From NCBI GenBank assembly GCA_963995505.1, contig OZ023198.1:1488001-1552000 (forward strand): a DNA stretch of 64,000 nucleotides, written 5' to 3'. The stretch is from Hypericum androsaemum. Taxonomy: Eukaryota; Streptophyta; Magnoliopsida; Malpighiales; Hypericaceae. Below, piece after piece: positions 54,621-64,000 of this stretch (the stretch's first letter is position 1; each line of letters starts with the position of its first letter). Both the position numbers and the translations under genes were made by a program. The notes under the pieces are model-generated. The model worked only from the letters and a program-made list of their open reading frames with translations, had not been told where the DNA came from and did not search any database.

Positions 54621-55289
54621 CAAATATCTGATGATTCCTAATTTAAATTCAGGTTAATCGGTTCATTGAGCATTCAAAATATAAAAAAATCAGAAGAAAA
54701 GCTAAGCTAGTATAAATAAATTGAAAACTTGATGGTAGATATAACAAAAAGGCAAAAACGTACACTAGAGCACATAAATACTACTCATGGCCCAATAACG
54801 CGATCCGTTATTTTGCTTCGACTTTTGCAAGAATTGGGTCAAATCCATAACGGAATTCTGTCCATTTCCAATAACGCCCCTGCACAATACAGCAGTAAGT
54901 AATAAAAATGAAGATGACTAGGGGCGTTTTCGTAATCAACATCATCCACAGATATTTTGCGTGGGAACTGTGGGCCTAATCATGATTAAGTGAATCTAAG
55001 TCATTTACGAGTTAGATAAACTCCAATTAATTTTACACATATATTTTTGAAATGTTAGATATACACAATTAAACATAGGCCACACCTCTATTTTAGACGT
55101 GACTGTTTAATAATATTTTTTAATATTCCTGAAATTTAAACTAAAATATTCTTAGTTGAATTCAAGTCGCTTCCTACTTGACCGGTCGACGTGAGTTTAA
55201 TATATAGCCCACCAATTCCTGCCACCCCAGCCAACTTTTCCTCTCTGTATCCCTTACTCTTCCTCTCCAAAGCTTTATCATCTTTTCCA
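54621..55289. other. Intergenic DNA and promoter of the SGR5-C-like gene
   Basis: AT-rich DNA. TATATAG at 55200-55206, about 85 bases before the start codon of the next gene, is a plausible TATA box. Confidence 0.45.
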
Positions 55290-55697
55290 ATGGATGAGGA
55301 AACCCAGAAGGAGCTCCAGCTCCTCCCTTCTCAGAGCCCCTACCCTTCGTCTTCCGGCTCGAGCTTCGCCTTCTGGCCGTCCGATCACCACCAGCCGTCA
55401 CTCGACCTGAAGCTGTCGATAAGCGTGAGGCCGATGGAGAGGGCGGGCTCGGTGGAGTCGCTGAAGTGGCAGGCGGCAGAGGAGATAAGGCTGGCGGCGG
55501 TGGAGAAGGCGTACGCGGAGAGGGTGAGGGAGCTGACGAGAAGGGAGATGGAGCTGGCCCACTCGGAGTTCGAACGGGCGAGGCAGACGTGGCAGCGGGC
55601 GCGGGCCGAGGTGGAGAAGGCGGAGAGGATGAAGGAGAGGGCCACCGGGATGGAGGAGATCACTTGCCAATCTTGTAGACAAAGGTTCAGGCCTTAA
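55290..55697 (+). CDS. Small protein like the C-terminal domain of SGR5/IDD14-16
   Basis: An intronless frame of 135 aa starting MDEETQKELQLLPSQ. It holds a charged, probably coiled-coil helix (LKWQAAEEIRLAAVEKAYAE, RVRELTRREMELAHSEFERA, WQRARAEVEKAERMKERA) and ends MEEITCQSCRQRFRP. From memory this arrangement matches the C-terminal part of SHOOT GRAVITROPISM 5 and related INDETERMINATE DOMAIN proteins, where LDLKLSISVRP-like sequence also occurs. The C2H2 fingers that define IDD proteins are absent and I see none upstream, so it could be a stand-alone regulator acting through dimerisation or simply a truncated relative. High GC and a good context support a real gene. Confidence 0.75.
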   Translation: MDEETQKELQLLPSQSPYPSSSGSSFAFWPSDHHQPSLDLKLSISVRPMERAGSVESLKWQAAEEIRLAAVEKAYAERVRELTRREMELAHSEFERARQTWQRARAEVEKAERMKERATGMEEITCQSCRQRFRP

Positions 55698-56133
55698 CAT
55701 AAAATATTATTGTATGTTTCATATTATCATCACATGGTTGGCTTTAATTTGGAGTTAATATAAGGTTGGGAATCAATCTAGGATGGGGGAATTGCTAACT
55801 TTTTTCGAGTGATCTTCTCATGGTGAGTGATTATGATCATGATCATGTATGATGAATAATTGATTAATAATAAATGCGACTTAAAGATACATTTATATGT
55901 TCGAGTTTTGAGTCGGGTTGGATCATTAGTAGTTTAAGAACATACCTTCGGTTTCTGTCTTATGTTTATAAAGTATTTTCTCATATACTGGAAGCTTATA
56001 TGCGTGCTCGATGATTTGTGATCGAATCAATTAGTTTAATAGGTTTATGTTTATCAAGACTTGCATTTATAGATGTGCAGTTTGATGGAAGATATTTTGT
56101 GTTTCTTTTGTGCAAGTTTTCTTGTGTTCATCA
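55698..56133. other. 3' flank of the SGR5-C-like gene
   Basis: An AATATTATTG-type poly(A) context shortly after the stop; otherwise nothing recognised. Confidence 0.4.
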
Positions 56134-58633
56134 TGTTGGGATGGCGAGAAATAGGAAAGACTTATTTCCTATTTCTATTCCTATTCCTATTCTGACTAGA
56201 TTCTGGATTCCTAATTAGACCTAGATAGGTTACTTGTACACTAAGGGTTTGTCTCTATATAAAGACATGTTACCCTAAGGTTTTGTATAGCTTTGTGACT
56301 CGGATCCATCAATAAAAGTTCTCCTTTCTCACCGTGGACGTAGGCATTAGGCCGAACCACGTAATTCTCTTGTTCCGTGTTCTTTGTGCGATCTTGTTCT
56401 CTAGTTGCTGAATTCCTAACAATTGGTATCAAGAGCTTGGGTTGGAGGATGACGGACGGCGCGAAGTTTGCTCTTGTGAAGTTCGATGGTTCTTCGAATT
56501 TTGGGTTATGGCAAAGGCGTGTCAAGGATCTCCTCGTGCAACAAGGGATGGTCATCGCGCTCTCGGAGAAGAAGTCCGAGAAGATGGAGGAGCAAGAGTG
56601 GAAGGAGATGGGGGCCAAGGCGGTGGCGACAATTCGCTTGTGCTTGGCGGATGATGTGATGTATCACGTCATGGATGAGGAGTCACCAGCTGAGGTATGG
56701 AAGAAATTGGAGGCAAGGTATATGTCTAAGTCTTTGTCGAACAAGCTTTATCTTAAGCAAAGATTGTACGGGCTCAAGATGAAGGAGGGCTTGGATTTGA
56801 GCCAACACATTAATGGTTTCAGTCAACTTGTGAGCGACTTGAGAAAGGTTGATGTGAAGTTCGAGGAAGAAGACAAGGCATTGTTGCTGCTGAATTCTTT
56901 ACCTGGCTTCTACGAAAATTTGGTTACAACTTTAACTTGGGGGAAGGAGTCCCTGGTGTTGGAAGATATCACAAGTGCTCTGCTAGGGTTTCATCAAAGA
57001 AGGAAAATTGACGATGAACAAGCGGAAGGGCTAGTTGTGAGGGGTAGCCATGGTGATCGTAGTGGGGCAAAAGATAGGAAGGGATCCAAGTCGTGGTCAA
57101 GGAGGTTCAAGGGAAATTGCTTCGAGTGCGGAGAAAAAGGGCACGTGAAGAAGGATTGTCCAAAAAGAACTCGGGATCGCGAGAAAAAAGGATCAGGTTC
57201 CGTGAATGTGGCCTCACATTCGAACGGGTCGGATGGTGATCTCCTTTCTGTTTTGTCAAGTCCAAAGCATTCTGTTTCCTGGATTTTGGATAGCGCTTGC
57301 TCTTTCCACATGACGCCCAAGAGAGGGTGGTTCGACACCTACAAGTTCGTTGATTCAGGTATGGTGACTATGGATGATAGTTCTACTTGTAGAATTGCTG
57401 GCATAGGTGATATCCGAATTAAGATGTGGGATGGTGTTGAGAGAAAATTGTGTGGGGTTAGGCATGTTCCAAAGTTTGAGAGGAATTTGATCTCGTTAGG
57501 AGCCTTGGATTATAGTGGGTACAACTATAATGTTGTAGGCGGGCTAATGGAGGTGGAGAAGGATGCTGTGGTGGTGATGAAGGGTGAAAGGAATGCTAGA
57601 AATACCTACAGGTTAGTGGGGAACACGGTTGTAGGTGGAGTCACCTCGTTGGGTTCTGATAGAGGGGAGAAAAGCTCTTGTGTGATGGAGCAAAAGCTTG
57701 ACATGAATGGTTTGAGTAGAGTTGAGATTCGCAAAGACAAAGTTAGCAAGTTCCCGCTATGGTTGTCTAAAAGGACGTGCACGTCAAAGGTGTTGGGTAG
57801 GTTTTGCATGAGGAATACGAAGCCGTTGGTAGCACCACGGGCAAATCAGGTATCTCACTCAAGGCCGAACGGTGGAGTTCGTGGCATGTCGAGGGTTCTA
57901 CTTGGTGGAACAAAAGGTTTCCCTTTGTATGCTATGGCATGTAGCATTGGTATGAGGCAAGAAAGTCCAGCGGAGAAGCATTTCGAGGTTGCGGAGCATG
58001 GGGTTGACCGAAAAATAGAGAGCGCATCTATTGGTCACAAGTTTGCTTCAGCAGGTGGACTTGCTAGTTGGGGTTCAATGGAGATTGGAGGGAATAGGCC
58101 AAGCAAGCTCAGAAGCTCGAGTTTGGGGGCTGGCTCCAAGTGATTGAACAAAAGGTGAAGAGAAAGTTGAGATGGTCTTATTGATGCAGTTATCTATGGT
58201 CCGAGATGGAGTCGGTGGAGTCGGATTGGTTTTGCAAGATCTGATGGTTCTTCATGGGGCGGTGTTTTGTCAAGGTGGAGTCTGTTGAAGTTCGGGTGGA
58301 GCTTCATGGTTCTTCCACGAGATGATTTCTCGCCAAGGTGGAGATTGTTGGGATGGCGAGAAATAGGAAAGACTTATTTCCTATTCCTATTCCTATTCCT
58401 ATTCTGACTAGATTCTGGACTCCTAATTAGACCTAGATAGGTTACTTGTACACCAAGGGTTTGTCTCTATATAAAGACATGTTACCCTAAGGTTTTGTAT
58501 AGCTTTGTGACTCGGATCCATCAATAAAAGTTCTCATTTCTTACCGTGGACGTAGGCATTAGGCCGAACCACGTAATTCTCTTGTTCCGTGTTCTTTGTG
58601 CGATCTTGTTCTCTAGTTGCTGAATTCCTAACA
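56134..58633 (+). mobile_element. Young non-autonomous Copia element of TR-GAG type (copy 2)
   Basis: Two 288-bp LTRs (56134-56421 and 58346-58633) start TGTTGGG and end CCTAACA, with perfect CATCA duplications (56129-56133 and 58634-58638). The primer site TGGTATCAAGAGC follows the 5' LTR and a polypurine tract CAAGGTGGAGAT precedes the 3' LTR. I count five LTR differences, so insertion is fairly recent. Only gag and a protease-like segment are encoded; there is no integrase, reverse transcriptase or RNase H, so movement needs an autonomous partner. Confidence 0.95.
56449..58143 (+). CDS. Copia gag-protease-like polyprotein of the TR-GAG element
   Basis: 564 aa from the ATG 28 bases past the LTR; an upstream in-frame ATG at 56377 lies inside the LTR and is less likely. 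Order: Copia gag (MTDGAKFALVKFDGSSNFGL, YMSKSLSNKLYLKQRLYGLK, LLLLNSLPGFYENLV), CCHC zinc knuckle CFECGEKGHVKKDC, then a protease-like region WILDSACSFHMTPKRGWFDT. In the latter the usual D-S/T-G is D-S-A, so it is probably inactive. The gag-pre-integrase-like ERNLISLGALDYSGYNYNVV follows. The last 190 or so residues replace integrase and do not match a domain I know. The frame is fully open. Confidence 0.9.
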   Translation: MTDGAKFALVKFDGSSNFGLWQRRVKDLLVQQGMVIALSEKKSEKMEEQEWKEMGAKAVATIRLCLADDVMYHVMDEESPAEVWKKLEARYMSKSLSNKLYLKQRLYGLKMKEGLDLSQHINGFSQLVSDLRKVDVKFEEEDKALLLLNSLPGFYENLVTTLTWGKESLVLEDITSALLGFHQRRKIDDEQAEGLVVRGSHGDRSGAKDRKGSKSWSRRFKGNCFECGEKGHVKKDCPKRTRDREKKGSGSVNVASHSNGSDGDLLSVLSSPKHSVSWILDSACSFHMTPKRGWFDTYKFVDSGMVTMDDSSTCRIAGIGDIRIKMWDGVERKLCGVRHVPKFERNLISLGALDYSGYNYNVVGGLMEVEKDAVVVMKGERNARNTYRLVGNTVVGGVTSLGSDRGEKSSCVMEQKLDMNGLSRVEIRKDKVSKFPLWLSKRTCTSKVLGRFCMRNTKPLVAPRANQVSHSRPNGGVRGMSRVLLGGTKGFPLYAMACSIGMRQESPAEKHFEVAEHGVDRKIESASIGHKFASAGGLASWGSMEIGGNRPSKLRSSSLGAGSK

Positions 58634-58638
58634 CATCA

Positions 58639-59656
58639 CTATATATAAAGATAATTATTAATTAGTAATATGAATTTTTTTTAAAGTAAATTATTTACGC
58701 CAAGAATTACACCTATAATTTGAACCCTAAAGCTTTGACATATCATACTGTGTCTTGTACCACTAGTCCAAATATGTTTTGGCATTTTCCATCTAGAATT
58801 TGAATCATTGTTTAATACATTTATCATCCAAATTAACTCTTCATCAACCACCAAATACTCAAATCACAAGGTTAATCAAAGGCTTTGAATACGGATCTTC
58901 TTAAATCCCAATGCTAAAAAATAATCTAGAATATGAAGTTGAATATTTTCAGATCCGTATGAAATATACCATTTCTTTTAATTAATATATTTGTCATTTT
59001 CTATCTAGAATTTGACACATTGTTTACTACATTTACTATTGAAAGTAATTTTTTCATCAACCACCAAGTACTTAAATCACAAGATTAATCAAAGGCTTTG
59101 AATTCAAATGTTCTTAATGCACCAATGCTAAAACACAATAGGGAAAATTTGCCACCATGTAAAGTATTTTTCGACTTAAACAATAATTAGTCGGTCCAAT
59201 GTATATCTATTTGTACATCTCACCCACTGACACTGTCTCCAAGGTAAAACGCTCTCCGAGAATGATCTCTCTCGTTGATGTGCGTGGCCCTGTTCCCCAA
59301 TTAGCCAAAACGTTGAATAGTTGATTGGTCAATTAATATACTAATGATGATTAGAGTGGGAAGAAAAACTCGCTTTACCCTAGCTTATTAAATTTCCGGC
59401 GACTAGGGATGTTGGAAATTTGGAACACATGAATCCATAATCCTTCGTGATCATTGCGATACATGAGACGACACTTAACTTTACAGGCTGCAACATCTTA
59501 AAAAAGATTTTTCTTTATACTACTTGATATCTGCGCATAAAATAAGCCGGATAATTTTTTTAAAATATAACAAATATCTTCCAGTAAATATTTAACAATA
59601 TTGTATTACTAAGTACTCAAATTCGAAATATTTTAGTTAAAATAAAATAATTCTCC
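58639..59656. other. AT-rich DNA with a diverged 212-bp tandem duplication
   Basis: Units starting at about 58778 and 58990 share CATTTTCCATCTAGAATTTG/CATTTTCTATCTAGAATTTG and TTAATCAAAGGCTTTGAAT. No gene seen. Confidence 0.55.
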
Positions 59657-61173
59657 CATGTTAAAAAAATTGCAGGAGCATATTGATGAATATATATATA
59701 TATATATTATGGCATTAGATTTAGAAAAGGGACCAGACATTAAGAATAGTATAAATTATCCAATAATTCAAAGATTAGAAAAATTAGGAATCATAAGAGA
59801 CGACATAACAAAATGCAAAGTCACATATATAGCCCAAATATAAATTAAAAATCTTGACATAAGAATAATAACAGCCAATATAGATATAGTCCTTTAGATA
59901 AGGAAGAATTTAGAAAACATATAGCATAAATGATAAAACAAAATTTGATAAGACGATGGATAAGTCCACATAGATCAGCCACATTTATAGTTAGGAACCA
60001 TAGTGAAATCAAAAGAGGAAAAACAAGAATAGTTTATAATTATAAAAGATTAAACGATAATACCATAGATGATGCTTATAATATTCTAAATAAAGACAGT
60101 TTAATAAGATTAATCCAAAATATAAAAATATTCAGTAAATTTGATCTAAAATCAGGATATAAGCAGTTAAAATTAGAAGAATGGTTTAAACTATGGACAT
60201 CTGTTACCTGTCCAGAAGGGCATTTCGAATGAAATGTCCTTAGCTTTGGACTAAAAAATGCCCCAGCAGTTTTTTAAAGGTTTATGGATAGTATATTTCT
60301 AAAATTTAATTTCTGCCTAGTATATATAGATGATATACTAGTTGCAAGTAATTCGATTAGCGAACATGAAAAATACTTAGAAATCATCTTCAATGAAGCA
60401 GAAAAGAGTGGCATAATACTTAGTAAAAGTAAAATAGAATTATTCAAAAGAAAAATATCCTTCTTAGGATTAGAAATAGAAAACGGTAAAATAGAATTAC
60501 AACCACATATAGCTAAATTTTTTTTGCAATTTTCAGACAAGTTAGAAGGTCTAAAGCAGATCCAAGCATTCTTAGGAGTATTAAATTATGCTAGAAAATT
60601 TATTCCAAACCTTAGTAGACTAACAGGACCGTTATATAGTAAAACTTCAAAAAATGGACAAAAAAATTTCAATAAAGAAGACATAGAACTAGTTAAGAAA
60701 ATCAAACAAGAAGTAAAAAAAAAATCAAACCATTAGAACTACCATTAGTAACAGATTATATAATAATAGAATGTGATGGGAGCAAGGAAGGTTGGGGAGC
60801 AGTAATTCTCTGTAAGCCAAATAAATATATAGGAAAAGAAACGGAAAGAATAGCAATTTATGCTAGCGGTAATTTTAATAAAATAGGAATGAATTGGACT
60901 AATTTAGATTTTGAAATAGAGGCTCTACTAAATGCCTTAGAAAATTTTAAAATATATTTAAATAATAAATTCACAATAAGAACAGATTGTGAAGCTATAG
61001 TAAAATTTCTTAAGAATGACAACAGTAAAAAGATAAACAGGACTAGATTGACTAATTTACAAAATTTAATACAAAGTAGCAGTTATAAAATCAATTTCGA
61101 GCACATTAAAAGAAAAGATAATAACCTTGCAGATTTATTATCCAGAAACATTCATAAAATGTTTGATAAATGA
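59657..61173 (+). pseudogene. Endogenous pararetrovirus relic (Caulimoviridae-like RT and RNase H)
   Basis: Plus-strand frames carry a reverse transcriptase with [23 protein letters not shown] and the YIDDIL catalytic motif (about 60318-60335), then GVLNYARKFIPNL. An RNase H follows with IIECDGSKEGWGAVI, RTDCEAIVKFL and FEHIKRKDNNLADLLSR. The wording of these motifs is that of plant Caulimoviridae rather than Gypsy elements. It is broken: stops interrupt the RT near 60230 and 60275, the frame shifts in an A run near 60717-60724, and the segment upstream of 59930 is in other frames with stops. No coat, movement or transactivator region is visible. It is very AT-rich and cannot be functional as it stands. 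Confidence 0.82.
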
Positions 61174-61845
61174 TGCAGGGCAAAATAAGAAAAACAAAGG
61201 AATCTTTTGGGCACCGAAGATTTAGTCCACTGGTAACCCAGTTAAAAACTACGAGAAACTTTTTTCCATCAAGAGTGTTTTGTTTGGACTTTCATCTAAT
61301 AATCTTATCGATATTATACTTCAATGAACTCTATACTCGTTTTGAACACTATTAGACTTTCATCAAGAGAGTTTTATTTTGCTTGGAAGGCATATGTTGT
61401 TTATCCCAAAATTAACATTTCATCTTAGGGAGATTTTTTATGATATATATATATATATATATATAAGATTTATATTTTTTTAATACCTTTTTTAATTCTC
61501 GTGCTAGTGTTTGTTAATATTCTAATTGTTAGATAAATGTTTATATGAAGTTACGATTTATCGTAAATAAGATTTTCCGCATAATCCACAAATAGGTAAT
61601 ACTATGTCACTTATCATCAATTTTTTCTATTATTTGTTCTAATTCTCACATTTAATGATATTTTCTTTAAAAAATAAATCATTTTAGGAAAATAGAATTG
61701 TATTAATCACCAATGTTACATGTTTGAATCAAGTGTAGGCTATCCACATTCACCCACAAATAGATAATACTATGTCATTCTTCGTTAATTATCATTTTCA
61801 GACGACCATTTCAAACATGTCTTGATTTCCATTTTTTACCGTGAT
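61174..61845. other. AT-rich DNA with TA microsatellite
   Basis: A TA run at about 61441-61464; a CAAGAGTGTTTTGT / CAAGAGAGTTTTAT motif occurs twice nearby. No gene. Confidence 0.4.
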
Positions 61846-61955
61846 GTGTCAAAGGACTTGTAGCCCAACGGCACGAGATGTTGTAAATATTTAGGAGGTC
61901 CACGGTTCAAACCTATTAGTGATCGTAAGTATGTATCCCCTGAGAAATAAAACTA
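61846..61955 (+). mobile_element. tRNA-derived SINE-like copy
   Basis: TTGTAGCCCAACGGCACGA (box A) and GGTTCAAACC (box B) about 45 bases apart, and a GTTGTAAAT segment between them, match the layout of the copy at 54517-54620. The 3' end is unclear. Confidence 0.5.
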
Positions 61956-64000
61956 CACTAATACATCCAATTCTAATAAGTGTGGCATGGTAATAAATAA
62001 AGAAAGCATGAACCATCATGAAAAATGAGATAGAGTAGATGTTCGTGGATAGATAGACATTCAAATAACATAGTATTGTCCGAGTCATAGGAATAGGAGA
62101 TAGCTAAAAAAGGTATCTTGAATAATTACGAAGGATAGGCAGAGCAAGAGCCCGGGAAATCTACCGTCAGAATTGCTTTCAGGCTTCTTATCGCTTTCCC
62201 ATCAATAAGTGGTCATACTATAGACATAAACCAGAAAAAAGAGTTTAGGCAGAAGAGCTGTTAGACAAGCTTCTTTCTTGATTTCGTCTTTCATTTTTTT
62301 CTGAGTCCGAAGACATCACCTCCACATGAGTGGATATAGGAATCCAAATCTACCGAATTACTCATGTTATGTTCTTCTACATCCTAGGTCTTCCCGTTCC
62401 TTCATCTGTTACTCCTTCGCAACAAGAAAAACCCATGATCGCCACTTTTGAAATTTAAAGAGACAGAATCTTGTGATCCCAACCAAATAATTATAATCTC
62501 CAGGTGCAATGATAATCTCGTTGATGGTATACTATAGAGGCCCCAAGCTGCACCTAATGCGGCCTAAACGAGTCAAACCCTAACGGAGTCGAAATCAAAG
62601 AACCTTTTGATTTTGATAGAAAGGCAACCAAATGAATGGGAACAAAAAGGGCAAGTAAATTTCACCAGCAAAAGGACAGGATTATATAGGCTGTATCCAC
62701 TTGTATTCCAGCTCTTTAACTTTTTTTTGCTCGTTGGAAACCAAACACCCACTATCGCTTTCTTGGGATCCAACCACAGCACCCACATTTTTTGATAGGA
62801 TACATATTGCACCAGTAGGAGTACTACTCCTTCCTCTAGGCCTCGCCACGGTTCCATTCGAACCGCTCAACTAGCCGTGGCCAAGATTTTTTGAACCATC
62901 CTTAAATCTTCCTAGAAAGTAGAAAGGTTTCAGTTAGGGTTTGGACTCTAAGGTAACCGCCTTAACCATTGAATTGTAGAGTCGTGTCAGATTTTAATTC
63001 TTTTAGAGCTAAACTATGAAATTTCTTTATTTTATTTCTAAAAAATTTGAACTGCTGGTTCAACCGTAACCGGTAGTTTCATGAACCATCCTAAAATCTT
63101 GCAAGAAGATCTGGTTCAGGTTTCATATTTTCGGAGCCGTTGAGCCTCCAGTTCTAAAACCGTGATCGAAAGTTTCGGAACTATAGCCCGGCCTACCCTC
63201 TTCCCACACTCCAAATTTATTGAGGTGATTTCAGACTCGAATAGAATGATTCTCCAATATGTATCTGGTACTAGATGGTTAGTCGACTAGTAATGTTTGG
63301 GAACTTTCCTGGTATATACCAGTGTTGAGTTTTGATTAGTTGCTATTAATGAATGATAGATAGATACTCGAGAAGTGAATGACTTAGTTTTTTTAAATAA
63401 AGTTTTTAAGCTCAAACCTAGAATAACAATGGCAAGAGCTGCTTTTTTACATAGAATTTGACCTTAGTCAATTCTGAATTATTCGTTATTCGGCTTGTGA
63501 GCAACCTAAAAATATGTTACTCTAATGCAGTTAACCTATCTTGGATATTTGAGGGGGTGACCTTCAATAATACACTGATGATTTTCTACATAGTTCCATT
63601 GAATTCAAGACATAATCTAGTGGTGGGACAGTGCTCTTTTCTGGTTTCAAAGTTGAGGGCCTCCCTCTGACAAGCACAATTCTGAACATCCAAATTACCA
63701 AAGCAATATTGGAGAGGACATAGAGTAGGATATCATTATTAATCAATCACTATCTGCACAATGGTTGCAATATCTTCTTAATAAGAATTAAATAAAAATT
63801 TCAAATTTCCTTTAAAACCATTGATGAGATGAGAAGGCAAACAATACTGTAATTCCATCTAAACCCCACAAAAGTTAGATTCAAGTGTTGCTAACATAAG
63901 TTTCTTTTGGTTGAATATTGTATCGAACTCTGTGGTTTCTGAAATTTATTTCATTTCATACTGATTATGAATTATATACATGCATTGACTAATTCAAGCT
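61956..64000. other. No recognised gene
   Basis: About 62100-62870 is less AT-rich than its surroundings and has short open frames on both strands, but I recognise no protein or organelle gene. The rest is AT-rich intergenic DNA. Confidence 0.4.

Noticed and set aside
56377..56448. Extension of the TR-GAG frame upstream of 56449
   Set aside because: It would start inside the LTR and read through the primer-binding site; the ATG after the PBS fits Copia gag better.
62100..62870. Possible organelle-derived insertion
   Set aside because: Composition differs slightly from its surroundings, but I could not match any plastid or mitochondrial gene, so I do not claim it.

Overview
The window is nuclear DNA of a flowering plant. 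Evidence: intron-rich genes with GT-AG splice sites, ribosomal, exocyst and plant-specific proteins closest to Arabidopsis-type orthologues, a nuclear tRNA-Leu, and dense plant transposons (Mutator-like elements, Copia LTR elements, LINE and SINE fragments, foldback MITEs, a pararetrovirus relic). I cannot tell the order or species from the sequence. Exon coordinates were built by hand from splice sites and reading phase, and the phase closes in every multi-exon host gene.

Genic left half (5.9-40.5 kb). A STEEP1-like/DUF167 protein (+, 5921-7819), ribosomal protein L17/uL22 (-, 8688-10350), a small SAP-domain protein (-, 11881-14060) with a chimeric partial copy 4-5 kb further on (about 17771-20080), an intronless EXO70 (-, 21301-23241), snurportin-1 (+, 28182-31172), UBA5, the UFM1-activating enzyme (+, 34287-37521), and dCMP deaminase (-, 37954-40481), tail to tail with UBA5. 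These are housekeeping genes for translation, secretion, snRNP import, ufmylation and dTTP supply; nothing suggests they act as a unit. A tRNA-Leu(AAG) follows at 41362. Intergenic DNA holds nested elements: a MULE-like element with a solo LTR inside (1627-2685), a Copia remnant (3500-5430), a nested foldback pair (14239-15193), a MULE inserted into the TIR of another MULE-like element (25378-28034), and a TIR-flanked segment carrying a broken MUR3-type glycosyltransferase fragment (31767-33589).

Transposon-rich right half (41.7-64 kb). Two members of one non-autonomous Copia family of TR-GAG type lie in opposite orientation: a decayed one at 41752-43651 and a young one at 56134-58633 with a long gag ORF and two 288-bp LTRs. 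Between them is the most striking object: an apparently complete 8.7-kb Mutator-like element (44618-53329) with 350-380 bp TIRs and an 8-bp target duplication. It carries an intact 863-aa transposase gene and, convergent to it, an intact 768-aa plant mobile domain (PMD) gene. The two genes are near mirror images in layout: each starts from a TATA box at or next to a TIR, then has a 5'-UTR intron containing GGTCGGACC-type repeats, with the acceptor just before the ATG. The PMD leader is also crossed by about 420 bp of GGGGCGGGGAGC-like G-rich minisatellite.

Further right are a tRNA-derived SINE (54517), a 135-aa gene resembling only the C-terminal part of SGR5/IDD14-16 proteins (55290-55697), a broken Caulimoviridae-like RT/RNase H relic (59657-61173), another SINE-like copy (61846) and about 2 kb with nothing recognisable.
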